Positions 42,125 to 50,818 of a DNA stretch of 64,000 bases are shown piece by piece. The stretch is from assembly GCA_045660545.1 (NCBI GenBank), contig JAZREA010000019.1, forward strand, positions 51,493-115,492. The letters are read 5' to 3'. The translations under genes and the position numbers were made by a program. Source of the stretch: JAZREA01 sp045660545. Its GTDB lineage: Bacteria; Bacillota; Clostridia; Monoglobales; Firm-18. How positions within the stretch are numbered: the stretch's first letter is position 1; every line of letters starts with the position of its first letter. The notes below the pieces were generated by a model. The model did not search any database and was not told the origin of the DNA. It was given only the letters and a program-made list of their open reading frames with translations.

Positions 42125-42925
42125 TTTTAAACATCCGTAATGGAACTCTACTTTGTTTTCAAACACTGATTTTATAGTTTCCGCAACTTCTTTCGCAAGA
42201 ACATTTTCGTCACAGTAAATGTCTATTTTTTTAGGTGCAATAACTATTAAAGAATTTAGCAAAAAGTCGTCTTTAAATTGATTGTATGGGCCTCTGTCAT
42301 CTCCGAACTCGATACAACATTCCTTTGTAACTTCCTTGTCTTGTGAAAATATTCTGACCTCGTCTGTGTAAAATACATCGACGGACATGTATCTTGGCGT
42401 CTGTAAGCTTACAAAGTATTTTAACATTCTGACAAATTCGCGATATTCTTCCTCTATTACGAATTCGTCAAGCGCTTCATCCGCCATATCTTCGAGCTCC
42501 GCTTTATATTCGGCAAGCCTGAAATTAACAAAGCCTTCTATCGAAAGCGTGTCGGACGAAACAATATATTCCATTATCTTTCTTTTTATTGATTCTAACC
42601 GATATAAGTAATTTTGTGACAAGTTATATTCTTCTTCTAAAAGCTTGTGCATGGCGATTTGCCACACCTTTGTTCTTTCGGTCTTACCAAGAAATGTGCA
42701 AACCTTGTTTATTGCATTGACAAGAAGCTTTTTTTGATACTCACTTATTATATTCCTTGCAATAGTTGTGCAAAGTATTGACGATTTTTCCTCAGAAATG
42801 TTGGAAATCTCAACTGCTCCATCTTTATAATCAGCTAAAAAATCAGCGGAAATTTCCGAGTAAAGTTTATTTAAGAAACTATTGTTCTTATCTGTAGAGT
42901 TAAAAATTACAGATAAATTGCGCAA
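42110..42925 (-). CDS. ytxC: YtxC-like sporulation protein
   Basis: A 271-residue protein matching the YtxC family: SIEGFVNFRLAEYKAELEDMADEALDEFVIEEEYREFVRMLKYFV is the conserved core, given here by its key words IEGFVNFR and EEYREFVRMLKYF. YtxC is conserved in spore formers with unknown molecular role. The likely TTG start at 42925 has only a weak ribosome site (GTGAG). It is 18 bp behind the DUF6873-like gene. Confidence 0.8.
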   Translation of the reverse strand: MRNLSVIFNSTDKNNSFLNKLYSEISADFLADYKDGAVEISNISEEKSSILCTTIARNIISEYQKKLLVNAINKVCTFLGKTERTKVWQIAMHKLLEEEYNLSQNYLYRLESIKRKIMEYIVSSDTLSIEGFVNFRLAEYKAELEDMADEALDEFVIEEEYREFVRMLKYFVSLQTPRYMSVDVFYTDEVRIFSQDKEVTKECCIEFGDDRGPYNQFKDDFLLNSLIVIAPKKIDIYCDENVLAKEVAETIKSVFENKVEFHYGCLKNGLH

Positions 42926-42943
42926 TTACTCACATCCCAAATT

Positions 42944-43693
42944 TTATTCTTGCATAACAGGAATTATACTGCCTATGTCTGTAAGGCTACCCTTAAAAGC
43001 AGATATCGGCTCTACACCGTGATTCTTTACAAAACTGCATATTTTTTCAGCGTCGGAGTGCATGTTTATATCGCCGCAAAACAGCAGTTTATCAGAAGAT
43101 ATTAAGCCACAGCAGCCGCCTATAAAGCCATCATTCCTATTCCCCAGATTAATACCTGCATTTTTAATCAAAAGACAATCGAATCCATTTGATGTAAGCG
43201 TGTTATAAATCCCAACATCAGCGGTAATAGCTGCGTCTTTATTAATTATACAAGTTGCACATTTAGTATAACCTTGTTTTACGTTACATATACTATATCC
43301 GTTGAGTTTGGCGGCGCTTAAAACAGTGGTGTCGGTATATTTGACGTTGTGTATCAATGTATTATTCGCTACAACAACATTATATGCAACGTCGGCAGGA
43401 TAGTTCACGCCTGAAACAAAATGACCGCAGGAAACATTTGCACCGTATATTTCAAGGTGTTTTTTGTAATATTCATAAGTAGTCGGTTCACAAACGAACT
43501 CTCTTTTTGAAATATTACAAATCTGCATATCGGGATGTGTGGATACAGCGTCAATTGTGTTTTTAACATTGGTGGACAAAATATATTCAATATTATTTTC
43601 TTTAAGATATTCAAGCAGCTGAATCGGCGCGTTTTTATCCACTATTACAAGCCTTACGTTGCTCTCTGGAATAGTAGGGTTAACAAATTGCAT
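42944..43693 (-). CDS. DUF6873-like protein (GME-fold)
   Basis: A 249-residue protein. The ICNVKQGYTKCATCIINKDAAITAD and DGFIGGCCGLISSDKLLFCGDI blocks resemble the DUF6873 family, whose fold is related to guanidino-group-modifying enzymes. It keeps paired cysteines (CATC, GGCCG). No substrate known. The last residues lie 18 bp before ytxC, in one transcription unit. The leader (43694-43819) contains possible RNA structure. Confidence 0.6.
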   Translation of the reverse strand: MQFVNPTIPESNVRLVIVDKNAPIQLLEYLKENNIEYILSTNVKNTIDAVSTHPDMQICNISKREFVCEPTTYEYYKKHLEIYGANVSCGHFVSGVNYPADVAYNVVVANNTLIHNVKYTDTTVLSAAKLNGYSICNVKQGYTKCATCIINKDAAITADVGIYNTLTSNGFDCLLIKNAGINLGNRNDGFIGGCCGLISSDKLLFCGDINMHSDAEKICSFVKNHGVEPISAFKGSLTDIGSIIPVMQE

Positions 43694-43722
43694 GTAATCA
43701 CCAAACTTCTAAATTAAACATA

Positions 43723-43816
43723 AAATATATTAACATAGGTACCAGCCAACCTAGTTGGTTGTTTATATAGAGTGTGGCAGATTCTTCAGATATCTGTCTG
43801 CCGCCCTCACCAGTAC
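43723..43816. other. Intergenic stretch with possible RNA structure
   Basis: Short hairpins CCAAC/GTTGG near 43750 and GGCAGA/TCTGCC near 43786-43803, with a GTGT/ACAC pair outside the latter. More GC-rich than the flanking DNA. I do not recognise a known RNA family. Confidence 0.3.
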
Positions 43817-43819
43817 ACA

Positions 43820-43851
43820 AATAATGACGTTGCAAACGCAACGTCATTATT
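43820..43851 (-). terminator. Terminator after the 98-residue gene
   Basis: A perfect 14-bp stem (AATAATGACGTTGC with GCAACGTCATTATT, loop AAAC). It is near-symmetric and can act in both directions. Confidence 0.75.
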
Positions 43852-43859
43852 GTTTGATA

Positions 43860-44156
43860 TTAAGCTTCTTCTGATAAAATGTCGGTAAGCCAAAATTCGC
43901 CTAAGTCAAGAGCAGCATATAGACCATCTCTTTCAGCCGACTTAATGACCTTTTCTTTCCCGGGGATGTCGTTGGTCTGTAACTGAACATTAACATGTGT
44001 AGCAATGCTAAGCCCCATAATCTGCGTATCCTCGTCGATTTCAAGGAAAACTCTGTACTTATCTTCTGTGTTACCGTAGTAAATCTTGTTACCTTTTCTC
44101 ATTAGTGGCTTACCTTTGTAAGTTAAAGGTATATTGTCAGTCTTTGATGCTGCCAT
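43860..44156 (-). CDS. Conserved small protein of unknown function
   Basis: A 98-residue soluble protein. It begins AASKTDNIPLTYKGKPLMRKGNKIYYG and ends LYAALDLGEFWLTDILSEE. The pattern is one I recall from other Clostridia, where it sits near central metabolism genes, but I know no function. It is 18 bp downstream of the DUF1858 gene. The ATG follows AAGGAGG. Confidence 0.7.
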   Translation of the reverse strand: MAASKTDNIPLTYKGKPLMRKGNKIYYGNTEDKYRVFLEIDEDTQIMGLSIATHVNVQLQTNDIPGKEKVIKSAERDGLYAALDLGEFWLTDILSEEA

Positions 44157-44174
44157 CTGTAAGCCTCCTTAAGA

Positions 44175-44375
44175 TTATTCTTCGATTAAAGCGTTGATTT
44201 TTGCGACTAATTCGTCACAGTTGGCGCCATGTACCATACAAGCCTGTTCGATAGACTCTCCGCTTGAAGAAGGACAGCCCAGACAATGCATGCCGATTTC
44301 TAAAAACAAGTTTGCAGACTGAGGAACCGTTCTTAGAACGTCAATTATAATTGTATCTTTTGTTATTTTAGCCAT
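44175..44375 (-). CDS. DUF1858 (hybrid-cluster-associated disulfide) protein
   Basis: A 66-residue protein with KDTIIIDVLRTVPQSANLFLEIGMHCLGCPSS, the DUF1858 domain. Its CxxC (HCLGC) is proposed to be a redox disulfide and family members often accompany hybrid cluster protein. It has a second Cys pair (ACMVHGANC). ATG follows GGAGGTT. First of a two-gene unit with the 98-residue protein. Confidence 0.88.
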   Translation of the reverse strand: MAKITKDTIIIDVLRTVPQSANLFLEIGMHCLGCPSSSGESIEQACMVHGANCDELVAKINALIEE

Positions 44376-44449
44376 TTTAATAAACCTCCGTTTCTAAATA
44401 TATTATACATTAATATTATAAATAAATCAATAGTTAATTATAAAAGAAT

Positions 44450-44486
44450 AAAAATCCCAGAAAGCTTTATGTGCTTTGGGATTTTT
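44450..44486 (-). terminator. Terminator after the thioredoxin reductase gene
   Basis: AAAAATCCCA...AAAGC pairs with GCTTT.GGGATTTTT around a short loop. Confidence 0.8.
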
Positions 44487-44504
44487 ATAAAAAACTTTCA
44501 AACG

Positions 44505-45431
44505 TTAATATACCGAAGATACGTATTTGCCTGCTTCAATCGCGGCTGTTGCTCCGTCAGATGTAGCGGTTACCAATTGTCTTATATTCTTTGTTCTTAC
44601 ATCTCCGCAGACAAATACGCCGTTTATATTTGTCTTGCAGCTTTCGTTTGCTATAATGTATCCTTCGGGATTTACGTTTACGTATTTTTCAAACAGCTCA
44701 GAGTTAGGCTTGTGGCCCACTAAGACAAAAACCCCGTACGGCTGCGAACTTGACTTTTTGATAATATTATTTTCTTTCTTTTTATCTTTAAGTTCAACAG
44801 TATCAAGATATTCCTCTCCGCCTACTCTTGATACATTTGTTTCATATAATATTTCTACGTTGTTTTTTGAAAGCAAATTATTTTCAAAATTTTTAGGGCA
44901 TCTTAGAGCGTTGCTTCTTACGACTAAATTAACCTTACTTGCAATTGAGGAAAGATACAAGCATGCCTGCACCGCAGAATGCCCGCCTCCTACAACGAAG
45001 ACCTCCCTATCTTTATATATCGGACCGTCGCATATATAGCAATAGCTTACTCCCTTGCTTGTAAATTCTTCTTCACCTGTAAAGCCTGCCTTTTTAGGCG
45101 ACGAACCCGTTGCAATTATTACGCTTTTTGCGTAAAATTCTCCGTTTTGCGTTTTAACAATCTTATTTTTAGTCAATAAATTTACAGATATAACTTTTTC
45201 GTTTTTTAGCATCACACCGCTATTTTTTGCTTGTAAAGTTAGTTTGCTTGACAGTTCGTAACCTGAGATTTTTTCTAAACACGGATAGTTTTCAACAGAG
45301 TTTGTGTTAAAGATTTGTCCGCCAAAAACGCTTTGCTCAAAAAGCGCGGTTTTGAGTCCGTTTCTTACGGAATATATACCGGCAGTAAGTCCGGAAAACC
45401 CACCGCCTATTATTATTACATCGTAAATCAT
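44505..45431 (-). CDS. trxB: Thioredoxin reductase-like FAD protein
   Basis: A 308-residue TrxB-like protein: FAD fold IIIGGGFSGLTAGIYSVRNG, redox-active SYCYICDG (CxxC; most TrxB have CATC), NADPH fold VFVVGGGHSAVQACLYL and the C-terminal GVFVCGDVRTKNIRQLVTATSDGA. It should reduce thioredoxin or a similar disulfide protein with NAD(P)H or ferredoxin; partners unknown. The ATG overlaps the rubrerythrin stop by 4 bp, so the two are translationally coupled, which suggests a role in peroxide defence. Confidence 0.9.
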   Translation of the reverse strand: MIYDVIIIGGGFSGLTAGIYSVRNGLKTALFEQSVFGGQIFNTNSVENYPCLEKISGYELSSKLTLQAKNSGVMLKNEKVISVNLLTKNKIVKTQNGEFYAKSVIIATGSSPKKAGFTGEEEFTSKGVSYCYICDGPIYKDREVFVVGGGHSAVQACLYLSSIASKVNLVVRSNALRCPKNFENNLLSKNNVEILYETNVSRVGGEEYLDTVELKDKKKENNIIKKSSSQPYGVFVLVGHKPNSELFEKYVNVNPEGYIIANESCKTNINGVFVCGDVRTKNIRQLVTATSDGATAAIEAGKYVSSVY

Positions 45432-46030
45432 TGCTTCTCCGTAAAGGGTGCAAGCTCAATTCGTATAAAGTATCCTCTGTCGTGCTGACAAACGGGACAT
45501 ACCATTGGTGCTCCTGTTTCTTCAATAACGTGACCACAGTTTAAACACATCCACTTACACTTTACGTCGGAAACGAAGAGTTTATTTTGTTCTAATAATT
45601 CTGCAATTTTACCAAAGCGCTCGCCGTGAATTTTTTCTATCTTTGCAATTTCCAAAAATGAATATGCAATATTATCAAACCCTTCTTCCTTCGCCTTATT
45701 TCCAAAATGAATATAAACATCGTCGGCTTCCTCAAATTCATTGTGCTGAGCGTATCTTAAAAGGGTTGCTACTTTATCGTCTATGTCTACCGGATATTGA
45801 CCGCATATTTCAATACCCTCACCGCCACATTCTTTTAGGTGGTTATAAAATATCTTGGCGTGTTCCCTCTCCTGGTCTGCTGTGAATTTGAAAATCATCT
45901 CGACTGCCTGAAGATTTTGCTTTTTTGCTTCTCCTGCTGCAATGTTGTAGCGGTTTCTTGCCATACTTTCGCCCGCAAAGGCTTTCATAAGGTTGACCTT
46001 TGTCTCACTGTTTTTAAAATCTACTGCCAT
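45428..46030 (-). CDS. Rubrerythrin
   Basis: A 200-residue rubrerythrin. The ferritin-like diiron domain has the Glu and ExxH ligands (FAGESMARNRY, ADQEREHAKIF, EIAKIEKIHGERF) and the C-terminal rubredoxin domain two CxxC pairs (CLNCGH and CPVCQH). It reduces hydrogen peroxide to water in anaerobes. It is upstream of and overlaps the thioredoxin reductase gene. No clear PerR box is seen upstream. Confidence 0.93.
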   Translation of the reverse strand: MAVDFKNSETKVNLMKAFAGESMARNRYNIAAGEAKKQNLQAVEMIFKFTADQEREHAKIFYNHLKECGGEGIEICGQYPVDIDDKVATLLRYAQHNEFEEADDVYIHFGNKAKEEGFDNIAYSFLEIAKIEKIHGERFGKIAELLEQNKLFVSDVKCKWMCLNCGHVIEETGAPMVCPVCQHDRGYFIRIELAPFTEKQ

Positions 46031-46093
46031 AAATCTAACTCTCCCTTCTTTTGATACTCATATTATTACCATTTTTAAGTAATCTATCCAAAA

Positions 46094-46126
46094 TAAAAAA
46101 GGATACAGACCAATAGGTCTGTATCC
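46094..46126 (-). terminator. Terminator after nifJ
   Basis: GGATACAGACC pairs with GGTCTGTATCC around four bases, with a T-run on the minus strand. Confidence 0.85.
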
Positions 46127-46154
46127 CAATTTTTATTAAATATATTTGCAAGGA

Positions 46155-49100
46155 TTAATCAAAAAGCTTGCTGTACTTAGCCCAGTGTTCGTATCTTTCC
46201 TTAGCCTGTTCTTCAGCAACAGCGAAGAGTTCGTCAGCTTTGTCAGGGAATTTACGTTTGAGTGAGCTGTAACGTACTTCGTTCATGATGAAGTCGTTGT
46301 AAGAAGCTGATGGCTCCTTAGAGTCAAGCTGGAACGGATTCTTGCCCTCTGCAGCGAGAGTTGGGTCGAATCTGAATGTGTGCCAGTAACCAGCCAAAAC
46401 AGCATTCTTGATAATCTTCTGTGTATCAGTCATACCGCCCTTAATACCGTGGTTGATACATGGAGCGTATCCGATGATAAGTGAAGGACCGTTGTAAGCA
46501 ACAGCTTCCTTAATAGCCTTAACAACCTGCTGTGCATCGTAACCCATAGCAACCTGTGCAACATAAACGTAGCCGTAGGACATAGCGATTTCAGCGAGGT
46601 TCTTCTTCTTAATCGGCTTACCTCCTGCAGCGAACTGTGCAACAGCACCGGTAGGTGTAGCCTTAGAAGCCTGACCGCCTGTGTTGGAGTAAACTTCGGT
46701 ATCAAATACCATTACGTTTACATCTTCACCGGAAGCCAATACGTGGTCAAGACCACCGAAACCGATATCATAAGCCCAGCCGTCTCCACCGAAGATCCAA
46801 ACTGCCTTCTTGGAGAGGTATTCCTTCATGTCAAGAATTTCCTTAGCAGCGTCGCATCCGCAAGCTTCCAAAGCAGCAACAAGCTTCTTTGTAGCAGGAG
46901 CGTTAGCGTCGATATCTTCGTATGTTGCTTTCCATTCAGCAACAGCAGCTTTAACGTCTGCATTTTCAAGCTTATCAAGCTTTTCTGCAAGTCTTTCTCT
47001 TAACTGCTTAGCAGCAACTGCCATACCGAGACCGTGCTCAGCGTTGTCTTCGAACAAGGAGTTAGCCCAAGCAGGGCCGTGTCCTTCGTGGTTAACTGTG
47101 TAAGGAGTTGAAGGAGCAGAACCACCCCAGATTGAAGAACAACCTGTTGCGTTGGAGATGTATGTTTTGTCACCACAGATTTGAGTAATCATCTTAGCGT
47201 AAGGTGTTTCACCGCAGCCTGCGCAAGCGCCCGAGAATTCGAGTAACGGCTGACGGAACTGTGAATTCTTAACGTTAAGGTTAGCAGAAATAATGTCTTC
47301 CTTAACAGAAGTCTTAACAGCGTAGTCGTAAATAGCCTGTTCGCCCATCTGTGAAGCAAGTGGCTTCATGGAGAGAGCCTGAATCTTTTCAGGACAAACC
47401 TTTACGCAGTTGCCGCATCCGCTACAATCAAGCGGAGTAACAACCATAGCGAACTTGTACTGAGGCTTACCTGTCATAGGCTTCATCTTCATACCTTCAG
47501 GAGCGTTAGCAGCCTCTTCTTCGTTAAGAACGATAGGACGGATAGCAGCGTGAGGACAAACAGCTGCGCACTGGTTACACTGGATACACTTATCAACATC
47601 CCACTCCGGAACGTCAACAGCGATACCGCGTTTTTCGTATGCAGCCATACCCTGAGGCATATGACCGTCTACCATATCCATAAATGTAGATACAGGAAGC
47701 TTATTACCTCTTTGAGCGTTACATGGCTCTAAGATGTTCTTAACGTAATCAGGAACGTCTCTTTCCGGCTTAGGAGCGTCAACAGCATCCTTCCAGTCAG
47801 CAGGAACTTTAACTTCCTTAACGTTTTCAGCACCAAGAGTGATAGCCTTGTGGTTCATGTTAACGATAGCTTCGCCCTTTTTGCTGAACTTCTTAACGAC
47901 AGCGTCCTTCATGTATTCAACAGCCTGGTCAAACGGAATAACGTTAGCAAGCTTGAAGAATGCAGACTGCAAAACGATAGATGTCTTGTTGCCAAGGCCA
48001 ATCTCTCTTGCAATACCGATAGCGTCGATTGTGTAAAGCGAAATGTTGTTTTCAGCAATAAACTTCTTCATCTTTGCAGGAAGATGTGCAGAAAGCTCAT
48101 CGTCGCTCCAAGCGCAGTTGAGAAGGAATTTGCCGCCAGGAATCAAGTCGTCAACCATATCGTACTTGTCAACGTATGATGGGTTGTGACAAGCTACGAA
48201 GTCAGCCTTGTTAATAAGGTAGGTAGACTTGATTGGGTTTTTACCGAATCTAAGGTGAGAAACAGTGATACCACCCGACTTTTTAGAGTCGTAGTCGAAA
48301 TATGCCTGAGCATAAAGGTCTGTGTGGTCACCGATAATCTTGATAGAATCCTTGTTAGCACCAACAGTACCGTCAGAGCCAAGACCCCAGAACTTACATG
48401 AAGTGATACCTTCTGCTGCTGTGTGTGGGTTCTCTTCTCTTGGTAATGAAAGGTTAGTTACGTCGTCAGTAATAGACAATGTAAAACCTTTGATTGGTTC
48501 TTTAGCGTCAAGGTTTTTGTATGCAGCAATAATATCAGCAGGGATTGTGTCTTTTGAACCAAGACCATATCTACCACCAATAATCATTGGAGCGTCCTTA
48601 GCACCGTTGTAGCAAGCGCATACATCAAGATACAAAGGTTCGCCGATTGAACCAGGTTCCTTTGTTCTGTCCAAAACTGCAATCTTCTTACATGTTGCAG
48701 GAACAGCCTTTAAGAAAGCTTCAACAGGGAAAGGTCTGTAAAGATGAACTTTAATAAGACCAACCTTTTCGCCTTTCTTGAGCATGTAGTCGATAGTTTC
48801 TTCGATAGTTTCACAAGCTGAGCCCATAGCAACCAAAATCTTGGTAGCGTCTTCAGCTCCGTAGTAGTTAACGAGACCGTAGTTTGTACCGATCTTTTCG
48901 TTAACCTTGTTCATGTATTCTTCAACGATAGCAGGAATGTTGTTGTAATATGTATTACAAGCCTCTCTGTTCTGGAAGAATATATCAGGGTTCTGAGCAG
49001 AACCGCGAAGTACCGGATGCTCAGGATTTAAAGCGTTGTTTCTGAACTCCTTAACGGCGTCCTTATCAACCATTTCCTTTAAGTCCTCGTAATCCCAGCA

Positions 49101-49652
49101 CTCAATCTTGTCAATTTCGTGAGAAGTTCTAAAACCGTCAAAGAAGTGAAGGAATGGAACTTTTCCTTTGATAGCAGCCAAGTGAGCAACAGCACCAAGG
49201 TCCATAACCTCCTGCGCGCTGTTTGAGCAAAGCATTGCATAACCTGTCTGACGACATGCCATTACGTCTGAATGGTCACCAAAAATGTTAAGCGCGTGCG
49301 AAGCTACGCAACGAGCACTAACGTGGATAACTGACGGCAAAAGCTCGCCCGCCATTTTGTACATATTCGGGATCATAAGAAGTAATCCCTGTGAAGCCGT
49401 GTAAGTTGTAGTTAAAGCACCTGCTGCCAAAGAGCCGTGTACAGCACCTGCTGCGCCTGCTTCTGACTGCATTTCAACAACCTTAACCGGCTGACCGAAG
49501 ATGTTTTCCTTTTTTGCAACGGACCACTCATCTGTTACTTCGGCCATAACAGAAGACGGAGTGATAGGATAAATACACGCTACATCAGTAAAGGCATATG
49601 AAGCCCATGCAGCGGCGTTATTACCGTCCATTGTTTTCATTTTTCTTGCCAT
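46155..49652 (-). CDS. nifJ: Pyruvate:ferredoxin (flavodoxin) oxidoreductase
   Basis: An 1165-residue single-chain PFOR. It opens MARKMKTMDGNNAAAWASYA with the pyruvate-binding ACIYPITPSS, has the two-cluster ferredoxin domain (CIQCNQCAAVCP, CSGCGNCVKVCP), the proximal cluster CAGCGETPYAKM and the thiamine diphosphate motif GGDGWAYDIGFGG. It turns pyruvate and CoA into acetyl-CoA, CO2 and reduced ferredoxin. ATG 49652 follows AAGGGGGAAGG. A consensus promoter lies upstream, so high expression is expected. Confidence 0.97.
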   Translation of the reverse strand: MARKMKTMDGNNAAAWASYAFTDVACIYPITPSSVMAEVTDEWSVAKKENIFGQPVKVVEMQSEAGAAGAVHGSLAAGALTTTYTASQGLLLMIPNMYKMAGELLPSVIHVSARCVASHALNIFGDHSDVMACRQTGYAMLCSNSAQEVMDLGAVAHLAAIKGKVPFLHFFDGFRTSHEIDKIECWDYEDLKEMVDKDAVKEFRNNALNPEHPVLRGSAQNPDIFFQNREACNTYYNNIPAIVEEYMNKVNEKIGTNYGLVNYYGAEDATKILVAMGSACETIEETIDYMLKKGEKVGLIKVHLYRPFPVEAFLKAVPATCKKIAVLDRTKEPGSIGEPLYLDVCACYNGAKDAPMIIGGRYGLGSKDTIPADIIAAYKNLDAKEPIKGFTLSITDDVTNLSLPREENPHTAAEGITSCKFWGLGSDGTVGANKDSIKIIGDHTDLYAQAYFDYDSKKSGGITVSHLRFGKNPIKSTYLINKADFVACHNPSYVDKYDMVDDLIPGGKFLLNCAWSDDELSAHLPAKMKKFIAENNISLYTIDAIGIAREIGLGNKTSIVLQSAFFKLANVIPFDQAVEYMKDAVVKKFSKKGEAIVNMNHKAITLGAENVKEVKVPADWKDAVDAPKPERDVPDYVKNILEPCNAQRGNKLPVSTFMDMVDGHMPQGMAAYEKRGIAVDVPEWDVDKCIQCNQCAAVCPHAAIRPIVLNEEEAANAPEGMKMKPMTGKPQYKFAMVVTPLDCSGCGNCVKVCPEKIQALSMKPLASQMGEQAIYDYAVKTSVKEDIISANLNVKNSQFRQPLLEFSGACAGCGETPYAKMITQICGDKTYISNATGCSSIWGGSAPSTPYTVNHEGHGPAWANSLFEDNAEHGLGMAVAAKQLRERLAEKLDKLENADVKAAVAEWKATYEDIDANAPATKKLVAALEACGCDAAKEILDMKEYLSKKAVWIFGGDGWAYDIGFGGLDHVLASGEDVNVMVFDTEVYSNTGGQASKATPTGAVAQFAAGGKPIKKKNLAEIAMSYGYVYVAQVAMGYDAQQVVKAIKEAVAYNGPSLIIGYAPCINHGIKGGMTDTQKIIKNAVLAGYWHTFRFDPTLAAEGKNPFQLDSKEPSASYNDFIMNEVRYSSLKRKFPDKADELFAVAEEQAKERYEHWAKYSKLFD

Positions 49653-49722
49653 TAAACCTTCCCCCTTACAAATATATATCAATTAAGATATCTAATATAG
49701 GGCACATAATATGCCATAAAAT

Positions 49723-49751
49723 ATTATAACAAAATCACTGATTTGTGTCAA
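49723..49751 (-). promoter_or_regulatory. Consensus sigma-A promoter of nifJ
   Basis: Minus strand: TTGACA (49746-49751), 17 bp, TATAAT (49723-49728), a perfect match in boxes and spacing. Just downstream GGCA-TATTATG-TGCC (49703-49717 area) forms a small inverted repeat near the expected transcription start. Confidence 0.85.
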
Positions 49752-49790
49752 GAAATAATAACACAAAAAAGCAATTTTTATCAAATAAAG

Positions 49791-49819
49791 TTGACATAAA
49801 TCGAAAATAGTTGTAAAAT
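49791..49819 (+). promoter_or_regulatory. Sigma-A promoter of the Mrp gene
   Basis: TTGACA (49791-49796), 17 bp, TAAAAT (49814-49819), 45 bp before the ATG. Confidence 0.75.
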
Positions 49820-49864
49820 ATCAAAGGTATAAATTGATATCCATCAGAAAGGCAGGGTCTTAAA

Positions 49865-50692
49865 ATGAGTGAAAGTTGCACACACGATTGCAGTTCGTGT
49901 TCTAAAAACTGCTCCGAAAGAAAGCCGGAAAGCTTAATTGAAAAACCAAATCCTAATTCTAATATAAAAAATGTTATTTCAGTAGTCAGCGGTAAAGGCG
50001 GCGTCGGTAAATCTATGGTTACATCCCTTTTGTCCGTAGCGATGAAAAACAAAGGCTATGGCGTGGGTATTTTGGACGCAGACATAACCGGTCCGTCAAT
50101 ACCTAAGGCGTTTGGTGCTTCTTCTCAGATATTGGGAACGGACGACGGTATTATTCCTGCTACCACATCAAAGGGCATTGATATAATGTCTCTAAACTTA
50201 ATGCTACCTGACGAGACTGACCCGGTTGTATGGAGAGGCCCGGTAATTGCAGGAACGGTAAAACAATTCTGGACTGACGTTATATGGCAAAACGAGGAAT
50301 ACCTTTTTATAGACATGCCTCCGGGAACGGGCGACGTTCCTCTTACTGTTTTTCAGTCAATACCGATTAAAGGCATAATTGTTGTTACTTCTCCTCAGGA
50401 GCTTGTATCCATGATTGTTGAAAAGGCAGTTAAAATGGCAAACATGATGAACATTCCGATACTTGGTATTGTAGAAAACATGTCCTACTTTGTTTGTCCT
50501 AATTGTAGCGAAAAGCACTATATCTATGGCGAGAGCAATATTGATGAAATAGCTAAAAAGTTCTCTATTCCATCGGTAGGCAGATTGCCAATAAATCCTA
50601 ATCTGGCTTATCTTTGCGACGCAGGTGCTATCGAAACCGCAGATACAACAGGGCTTGAAGAAATCGTTAAAAAACTTGAAGAATTAAATTAA
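49865..50692 (+). CDS. mrp: Mrp/NBP35 family iron-sulfur carrier ATPase
   Basis: A 275-residue P-loop ATPase of the Mrp/NBP35 family: deviant Walker A SGKGGVGKSMVTSLL, DADITGPSIPKAFG, IDMPPGTGD and a CPNC motif that binds an iron-sulfur cluster at the dimer interface. The N-terminus carries an extra cysteine cluster (CTHDCSSCSKNC), like eukaryotic NBP35. It probably carries [4Fe-4S] clusters to target enzymes such as the neighbouring PFOR. Own promoter and terminator. Confidence 0.93.
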   Translation: MSESCTHDCSSCSKNCSERKPESLIEKPNPNSNIKNVISVVSGKGGVGKSMVTSLLSVAMKNKGYGVGILDADITGPSIPKAFGASSQILGTDDGIIPATTSKGIDIMSLNLMLPDETDPVVWRGPVIAGTVKQFWTDVIWQNEEYLFIDMPPGTGDVPLTVFQSIPIKGIIVVTSPQELVSMIVEKAVKMANMMNIPILGIVENMSYFVCPNCSEKHYIYGESNIDEIAKKFSIPSVGRLPINPNLAYLCDAGAIETADTTGLEEIVKKLEELN

Positions 50693-50698
50693 TCTTTT

Positions 50699-50734
50699 AG
50701 GCATTGCCTTTTGGCAATGCCTCTTCTTTTTTTG
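50699..50734 (+). terminator. Terminator after the Mrp gene
   Basis: AGGCATTGCC pairs with GGCAATGCCT around TTTT, followed by a T-rich run. Confidence 0.9.
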
Positions 50735-50758
50735 TCATAATTAGCCTTATAATTCAGG

Positions 50759-50787
50759 TTTACAATAAGGCAATTTTATGGTATAAT
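50759..50787 (+). promoter_or_regulatory. Sigma-A promoter of the SLH glycosidase gene
   Basis: TTTACA (50759-50764), 17 bp, TATAAT (50782-50787), 32 bp before the ATG. Confidence 0.7.
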
Positions 50788-50818
50788 CAACTAAAATACT
50801 TAATCAGGGGTAAATACA

